This document shows, in pieces, positions 58,959 to 64,000 of a stretch of 64,000 nt of DNA. A model generated the notes under the pieces. That model did not search any database. It had not been told where the DNA came from and was given only the letters and a program-made list of their open reading frames with translations. The stretch is from Roseiarcus sp963842835 (GTDB lineage Bacteria > Pseudomonadota > Alphaproteobacteria > Rhizobiales > Beijerinckiaceae). The stretch is from the NCBI GenBank assembly GCA_963842835.1, contig CAWJIB010000014.1, positions 1 to 64,000 on the forward strand. Reading direction: 5' to 3'. Numbering within the stretch: the stretch's first letter is position 1; each line of letters starts with the position of its first letter. The translations under genes were made by a program, and so were the position numbers.

Positions 58959-61141
58959 CGTCTCGCCCCTGCGCTACGCGCGCGCAACGCGTTGAGCGTC
59001 ACCAGGATCGACGAGCCGGACATCGCCAGCGCCGCGATGAGCGGCGTCGCGTAGCCGGCGATCGCGATCGGCACGGCGATGAAATTATAGATCGCCGACA
59101 ACCAGAGGTTCTCCACCATCAGGCTCTTGGCCTTGCGCGCGAGATGCAGCGCCTCGGCGACGGGGGCGAGCCGATCGCCGAGGAACACCGCGTCGGCCTG
59201 CGCCTGGGTGAGATGCGCGGCCGAGATCGGCGAAATCGAGACGTTCGCGGCGGCGAGCGCCGGCGCGTCGTTGAGGCCGTCGCCGACCATCAGCACGCGG
59301 CGGCCCTGCTCCCTCAGCGCCTTCAGCCGCGCGATCTTGTCGGCCGGCTTGATCCCCGCGGAAAAATGCGGGATCGCCAATTCGCGCGCGACTTCTTCCA
59401 CCGCCTCGGGCCGATCGCCGGACAGGATCTCGATCGCGTAGCCCTCGCGCGCGAGGCCCGCGACGACTTCGCGCGCGTCGGGGCGCGGCGCCTGCCGGAC
59501 CGCGAAGACGAAGGCGCGCTCGGGGCCGCGAAAGGCGATCAGCGAGGCGTCTGGCCATCGCGCCGCGACCTCGGCCGCCTCGGCCTCGGCCTTGCAATAG
59601 ACGGCCGAGCCGAGCTTGAGGCGCTTGCCTTCATGGAACACGGTGACGCCCTGGCCGGGGAATTCATGCGCGGCGAGCGGGTTCCTCGCCCCCGCCGCGA
59701 CGGCCACCGCCTTGGCGAGCGGATGCTTGCTCGCCAGCGCCAGCGATCCGGCGAGCGCCAGATCGTGCGGGGCGATGTCGGCGAGATTGGCCAGGCTCGG
59801 CTGCGGCAGGGTCAGGGTCCCCGTCTTGTCGAACACGATCGTGTCGACCTCGGCGAGGCGCTCCAGCGCGTCGCCGGAATTGAGCATGACGCCGCGGCGG
59901 AACATCGCGCTCGCCGCGACCACCTGCACCGCCGGCACCGCCAGGCCGAGCGCGCACGGACAGGTGATGATCAGCACGGTGATCGCGACGACCAGCGCCG
60001 GCTGCCAGGAGAGGCCCGCCGCGATCCAGCCGAGAAACGTCGCCAGCGCCGTCAGATGCACGACGGGCGCATAGAGCCGCGCGGCGCGGTCGGCGAGCCG
60101 CACATAGGACGAGCGCTGCTCGATGGCCTTCTCGAGCAGCGCGTTGACTTCGTCGAGCAGCGTGCCGGTCGCGGCGTTGCTGACGCGCACGCGCAGCGCG
60201 CCGGACATGTTGAGCGTGCCGGCGTAGACCATCGCGCCCGAAGCGACCGCGACGGCCGCGGTCTCGCCGGTCACCAGACTCTGGTCGACCTCGGACCGTC
60301 CGTCCTCCACGACGCCGTCGACCGCGACCCGTTCGCCGGCGCGCACCAGCACGAGATCGCCGGGCGCCACCGCCTCGATCGGCGTTTCCCGCGCCTCGCC
60401 GCCGTCGAAAAGCTTGATCGCCTTTTCCGCCTTGATCGCCGCCAGATTGGTCGCGACGTCGCGCGTCTTGCGCCGCATGCGTTGGTCGAGATACCGCCCG
60501 GCGAGCAGAAACAGCAGCAGCATCACTGCGCTGTCGAAATAGGTCTCGCGCGCGTGCTGCAACGTCTGCACGACCGATAGGAGGAGCGCGAGCATGACGC
60601 CGAGGGTGATCGGCACGTCCATGTTGAAGGAGGCTTGCCGCAACGCCCGCATCGCGCTGTCGAAGAACGGCCGCCCGGCGTAGGCGACGGCCGGCAACAC
60701 GACGAGCGCGGAGAGCCAGTGGAAGAAATCGCGCGTCGCCCAACCCACCGCGTCCGCCGCGCCCGACCACAGCGCGACCGAGATGAGCATGACGTTCATC
60801 GCGCCGAAGGCGGCGACGCCCAGGCATCTGAGCAGGCGCTTCTCCTCGACGGCCTCGACGCTGTCGGCGGTCACGCTGCTGAAGGGATAGGCGGGGTAGC
60901 CGAGGCCGCTCAGGCGGTCGAGAATCGCCGCGGGCTCTACCGCGCCGTCGTCCCATTCGACAGTGACGCGTTTGCTCGCCAGATTGACGCGCGCGCCGCG
61001 CACGCCGGCCTCGCGGCTGAGGCCCTTTTCGATCGTGCTGATGCAGGCGCCGCAATGGACGCCCTCGACGACCAGGTCCATCGCCGCCACCCCTTCGGCG
61101 GGGTGGCGAACGAAGACCGACAAATCCTGCGTCTCGGCCAC
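58955..61141 (-). CDS. ccoI: Copper-translocating P-type ATPase CcoI/FixI
   Basis: A 728-residue P1B-type ATPase that supplies copper for cbb3 oxidase assembly. The N-terminal metal-binding domain has EGVHCGACISTIEKGL near residue 29. The transport motif CPC is in ITCPCALGLAVP near 395, phosphorylation in DKTGTLTLPQ, HP in ASKHPLAKA and the hinge in GDGLNDAPALAAANVS. Eight helices are predicted. Its position between ccoH and ccoS separates it from the CopA detoxification pumps. Confidence 0.96.
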   Translation of the reverse strand: MAETQDLSVFVRHPAEGVAAMDLVVEGVHCGACISTIEKGLSREAGVRGARVNLASKRVTVEWDDGAVEPAAILDRLSGLGYPAYPFSSVTADSVEAVEEKRLLRCLGVAAFGAMNVMLISVALWSGAADAVGWATRDFFHWLSALVVLPAVAYAGRPFFDSAMRALRQASFNMDVPITLGVMLALLLSVVQTLQHARETYFDSAVMLLLFLLAGRYLDQRMRRKTRDVATNLAAIKAEKAIKLFDGGEARETPIEAVAPGDLVLVRAGERVAVDGVVEDGRSEVDQSLVTGETAAVAVASGAMVYAGTLNMSGALRVRVSNAATGTLLDEVNALLEKAIEQRSSYVRLADRAARLYAPVVHLTALATFLGWIAAGLSWQPALVVAITVLIITCPCALGLAVPAVQVVAASAMFRRGVMLNSGDALERLAEVDTIVFDKTGTLTLPQPSLANLADIAPHDLALAGSLALASKHPLAKAVAVAAGARNPLAAHEFPGQGVTVFHEGKRLKLGSAVYCKAEAEAAEVAARWPDASLIAFRGPERAFVFAVRQAPRPDAREVVAGLAREGYAIEILSGDRPEAVEEVARELAIPHFSAGIKPADKIARLKALREQGRRVLMVGDGLNDAPALAAANVSISPISAAHLTQAQADAVFLGDRLAPVAEALHLARKAKSLMVENLWLSAIYNFIAVPIAIAGYATPLIAALAMSGSSILVTLNALRARSAGARR

Positions 61142-61144
61142 CGG

Positions 61145-61699
61145 CTAATCCCCGACAGCGGTCTCCGCGAGCGTGACCCTGTTCTGGCTCGTGAACTTGC
61201 GCTGTCCGTCTTGCTTCGCCTCGATGACGAGGGTCCACCGGCCCGCATGGAGGGGCGCGGCGACGCCTTCGTAAGCGCCCCCGTCGGAAGTCAGGATCGC
61301 TTCGCGATCGGCGCCCTTGTCGAACGGATGCACGAAGCGCGCGCGCACGTCCAGGCCCGGGATCGGCGCGCCGTCGCGATCGCGGAAATCAGCGACGATG
61401 CGCTCGCCGCCGCCCTCCTGGCGCGTCGTCACGTCGGCGACCCAGCCCAGCAAGTTCTGCGCGCGCGCCTCGGCAATGCGCTGGTTGTAAACCTGGCTCG
61501 CGTCATAGGGATTTTCGAGTTCCTCGCCATGCAGCGTGCTGAGCGCGGTGTAGATCAACGCGCCGTTGGCGGCGAACATGACGCCGAAGAACAGCCCTAG
61601 CAGGACCACCACCGAGCGGCCGGTCAGCGGCTTTCTCAGGTTGGGGCGTTCGGGAAAGCCGCGCTGCGCCATCGCTCGATCCGAGTTGAGAAGCATCAT
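61145..61699 (-). CDS. ccoH: Cytochrome cbb3 oxidase assembly protein CcoH/FixH
   Basis: A 184-residue membrane-anchored protein. One helix (GRSVVVLLGLFFGVMFAANGALIYTAL, about 28-54) is followed by a periplasmic domain typical of FixH (ENPYDASQVYNQRIAEARAQ). It takes part in assembly of the oxidase. GAGGGA 8 bases before the first of two adjacent ATGs supports the start at 61699. The 3' end lies 3 bases from the ccoI start. Confidence 0.92.
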   Translation of the reverse strand: MMLLNSDRAMAQRGFPERPNLRKPLTGRSVVVLLGLFFGVMFAANGALIYTALSTLHGEELENPYDASQVYNQRIAEARAQNLLGWVADVTTRQEGGGERIVADFRDRDGAPIPGLDVRARFVHPFDKGADREAILTSDGGAYEGVAAPLHAGRWTLVIEAKQDGQRKFTSQNRVTLAETAVGD

Positions 61700-61730
61700 G
61701 TCTAGTCCCTCGCAACACATCGGCGCAACC

Positions 61731-63188
61731 TCACGGCCCGAAGAAGTGGTCGCTCACGCTGACGGTCTCGCCGTCCTGCAGGTCGGTCGCCTTCATGACG
61801 ATCGGAGCGCCTGCGTTGCTCGCCGACGAGAGCGGCGCCGTCACGTAGAGCTGGATCTCCTGTGTCGAGTCGGGATCGACGCTGACCATCAGGCGCCCGT
61901 CCGACAGCGTGTCGGTCTCCTCGCTCTTGGCGACCGCGTCCTTGATCCCGCCGATCTCGATGGCGAACTTGTGCGTCTCGTTCGACTTGTTGGAGAAACG
62001 CAGCGTGTAGCCGTTGCGGACGGCGCCGTCCCTGGCGGTCGTGAACATCGGCGCGCGCACGTGCAGCACGCTCAGGCCCATGTGACGACGCGTCGCCAAC
62101 TGATAGACCATGAGAGCGCCGACGATCGCTATCACTACGGCATAGAGAATCGTGCGGGAGCGCACGAGTCGGTAAACCGGCGCCTCGCCGCGCTGGCGGC
62201 GCTTGATGTTCTCGTCAGTGTCGTAGCTAATCAGACGGGTCGGCCGGTTGATCTTCTTCATCACCGTGTCGCAGGCGTCGATGCAGAGGCCGCACTGGAT
62301 GCAGCCGAGTTGCGAACCCTTGCGGATGTCGACTCCCGTCGGGCACACCGCGACGCATTGATAGCAATCGATGCAGTCGCCGGCGGGCCGACCCGCCGCC
62401 CGCGTCTTGATCGCGTCTTTGACCGACATGCGCGGCTCACCGCGGTCGCGTCGGTAAGTAACGTTGAGCGCGTCGACGTCGGTCAACGCGGCCTGGATAC
62501 GCGGCCACGGGCACATATAGAGGCACACCTGCTCGCGCATGTGCCCGGCCAGGTAATAGGTGGTGAAGGTGAGGATGCCGATCCAGACATAAGCCACCAA
62601 AGAGGCATGGAGCGTCGCGAGATCGCGCACCAGCGTCGGCGCGTCGGCGAAATAGAGCACCCAGACGCCGCCCGTCCACCAGGCGATCAGAACCCAAATT
62701 CCGTGCTTGGCGGCGCGCTTGGCGATCTTGTTGGCGTCCCACGGCGCCGCGTCGAGCTTGATGCGGTCGCGCCGGTCGCCCTCGACGAGACGTTCGACCC
62801 ACATGAACAAATCGGTCCAGACCGTCTGAAAGCAGAAATAGCCGCACCAGACGCGACCGAACAACGCGTTCGACAGGAACAGCGCGAGCGAGGCGAGAAT
62901 GAGCAGGCCGGTGAAGTAATAGACTTCCTGCGGCCATAGCTCGACGAAGAAGAAGTAGAAACGCGAGTGCGCGAGATCGAGCAGCACCGCCTGGTGCGGC
63001 TCGTTCGGTCCGCGGTCCCAGCGAACGAAGGGGAGAAAGTAGTAGATTCCCAGGCAGAGCAGCAGCAAGGCCCATTTCAGGCGGCGAAAGGTCCCTTTGA
63101 CCTTTTGCGGATAGATCTTTGTCGCCGCCGCGTAGAGGGGACCATCCTGGTAAACCTCGTGGTCCCCTACAATCTCCGATTGAATCAC
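61731..63188 (-). CDS. ccoG: Cytochrome c oxidase accessory protein CcoG/FixG
   Basis: A 485-residue polyferredoxin-like membrane protein with several N-terminal helices. The iron-sulfur ligands are CIDCYQCVAVCPTGVDI and GCIQCGLCIDACDTVM near residues 262-300, and CGYFCFQTVWTDLF occurs in the membrane part. The C-terminal domain is Ig-like. CcoG is proposed to reduce Cu(II) for insertion into cbb3. The ATG overlaps the ccoP stop (ATGA). Confidence 0.96.
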   Translation of the reverse strand: MIQSEIVGDHEVYQDGPLYAAATKIYPQKVKGTFRRLKWALLLLCLGIYYFLPFVRWDRGPNEPHQAVLLDLAHSRFYFFFVELWPQEVYYFTGLLILASLALFLSNALFGRVWCGYFCFQTVWTDLFMWVERLVEGDRRDRIKLDAAPWDANKIAKRAAKHGIWVLIAWWTGGVWVLYFADAPTLVRDLATLHASLVAYVWIGILTFTTYYLAGHMREQVCLYMCPWPRIQAALTDVDALNVTYRRDRGEPRMSVKDAIKTRAAGRPAGDCIDCYQCVAVCPTGVDIRKGSQLGCIQCGLCIDACDTVMKKINRPTRLISYDTDENIKRRQRGEAPVYRLVRSRTILYAVVIAIVGALMVYQLATRRHMGLSVLHVRAPMFTTARDGAVRNGYTLRFSNKSNETHKFAIEIGGIKDAVAKSEETDTLSDGRLMVSVDPDSTQEIQLYVTAPLSSASNAGAPIVMKATDLQDGETVSVSDHFFGP

Positions 63189-64000
63189 TGTCCAGCGCCC
63201 AAGCTATGCACATATACCGCCAGTGACTTGATCGTCACGGGATCGAGGCGCGCGCCCCAGGCCGGCATCGTGCTGTTGCGCGCGTAGGTAATCGTCTGGA
63301 TCAGGTCTTTAAAGTCCCCGCCGTAGAGCTGCAGGCCGTCGGTGAGGTTGGCCGAGCCCATCGCCAGGTTGCCCTTGCCGTCCTCGCCATGGCACATCGC
63401 ACAATTATCGGCGAAGATCTTCTTGCCGGCTGCGACGTCCACGCCCGCTTCCGGCTCGAGCTTGCTCAGCGTGCGCACGTAGCTGGCGACCTGGCGGATC
63501 TGCTCCGGCTTCAATATGCCGTCGCGACCAAAGGCCGGCATCGCGCTGGAGCGCGTGTCCTTGTCGTAGTCGGCGCGAATGCCGTGGGTGATCGTCGTCT
63601 GGATGTCGTCGAGCGTGCCGCCCCACAGCCAGTCTTCGTTGGTGAGGTTACGGTAGCCCTTCGAGCCCTGGCCGCCCGAACCGTGGCAAGGCGCGCAGTC
63701 TTCGGCGAACGCCGCCTTGCCGTGAGCCAACGCCAGACCCAGCAGCTTCTTGTCGGCGACGATCTCCGTCACGCTAGCCTTGTCCAAGCCCGCTTCGGTC
63801 TGAGCGCGCTGCGCCTGGATCGCCTTGATATCGTCCGCGACCTGACCGCGCGAGGAAAACGCCAACACGCCGTGCGAGAACCCACTGACCAGCGGCCAGG
63901 CGGGATAGAGAACCCAATAGACGATCGCGAAGAGGATGCATGCGTAGAAGGTCCATAGCCACCAGCGCGGCAACGGCGTGTTGAGCTCGCGGATGCCGTC
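63185..64000 (-). CDS. ccoP: Cytochrome cbb3 oxidase diheme subunit CcoP, partial (N-terminus outside window)
   Basis: The C-terminal 271 residues of the diheme cytochrome c subunit. The frame is open to the right edge, reading DGIRELNTPLPRWWLWTFY, so the gene begins beyond 64000 and no start is called. Two heme c sites are present: CAPCHGSGGQG and CAMCHGEDGKG. Methionine ligands are expected in SSAMPAFG and STMPAWG. The membrane helix WLWTFYACILFAIVYWVLYP precedes them. CcoN, CcoO and CcoQ should lie upstream. Confidence 0.97.
   Translation of the reverse strand, partial: DGIRELNTPLPRWWLWTFYACILFAIVYWVLYPAWPLVSGFSHGVLAFSSRGQVADDIKAIQAQRAQTEAGLDKASVTEIVADKKLLGLALAHGKAAFAEDCAPCHGSGGQGSKGYRNLTNEDWLWGGTLDDIQTTITHGIRADYDKDTRSSAMPAFGRDGILKPEQIRQVASYVRTLSKLEPEAGVDVAAGKKIFADNCAMCHGEDGKGNLAMGSANLTDGLQLYGGDFKDLIQTITYARNSTMPAWGARLDPVTIKSLAVYVHSLGAGQ

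Overview
The window is high-GC (roughly two thirds G+C) chromosomal DNA. Gene content and order point to an alphaproteobacterium of the Rhizobiales/Hyphomicrobiales, perhaps the Beijerinckiaceae/Methylocystaceae side. The signs are a 14-gene nuo operon with single NuoC and NuoD, the trigger factor-clpP-clpX-lon-hupB order, a Tat-type MCO-like protein, and the ccoP-G-H-I-S tail of a cbb3 oxidase operon. The family-level placement is inference; no rRNA or marker phylogeny is available here.

Layout. (1) 0.4-3.7 kb, plus strand: a small conserved protein, an orphan kdpA broken by one in-frame TGA at a normally tryptophan codon, and a bile-acid/sodium-symporter-family transporter. (2) 3.8-21.6 kb, minus strand: nuoA-B-C-D-[70-aa membrane ORF]-E-F-G-H-I-J-K-L-M-N followed without a break by birA, rnj (RNase J) and methylmalonyl-CoA epimerase. 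A triple palindrome lies between nuoJ and nuoI. (3) 21.8-30.1 kb, minus strand: tRNA-Asp, a ClpP-like periplasmic protein, tRNA-Val, hupB, lon, clpX, clpP, tig and tRNA-Leu, i.e. a protein quality-control block. (4) 30.2-33.8 kb: a two-helix small protein, an MCO-fold protein that has lost its copper ligands, the bifunctional NAD(P)HX repair enzyme, and tRNA-Asn. (5) 33.8-36.5 kb: a short accessory patch directly behind tRNA-Asn, with an AbiJ-NTD4-type protein of lower GC and a convergent DUF3800 protein, then a damaged small gene. (6) 36.5-44.4 kb: an AMP-dependent acyl-CoA synthetase, ftsK, a DUF1330 remnant, glnK-amtB behind a sigma-54 type promoter, and thioesterase II. (7) 44.8-48.9 kb: a Flp pilin, two TadE/TadF-like pseudopilins and a convergent TadG-like von Willebrand protein, split by a dense palindrome array. 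(8) 49.4-58.8 kb: a LolA-like protein, exonuclease III, a penicillin-acylase-family hydrolase, two overlapping 2OG-Fe(II) oxygenases, an aldo/keto reductase, ilvD and a ParDE toxin-antitoxin pair. (9) 58.8-64 kb, minus strand: ccoS, ccoI, ccoH, ccoG and the C-terminal part of ccoP, which runs off the window edge.

How the genes work together. Complex I (nuo) and the cbb3 oxidase maturation genes serve aerobic and micro-aerobic respiration. The tig/clpPX/lon/hupB block serves folding, proteolysis and nucleoid structure. glnK-amtB serves nitrogen sensing and ammonium uptake. The flp/tad genes serve surface attachment.

Most of the window is ordinary core genome. The points worth a second look are the interrupted kdpA, the ligand-less MCO with a 15-bp repeat at its start, the tRNA-Asn accessory patch, the two decayed small genes (36.3-36.5 and 41.05 kb), the palindrome arrays at 12.65 and 47.0 kb, and the 70-aa membrane ORF inside nuo. 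No CRISPR array, transposase, integrase or rRNA gene was seen.
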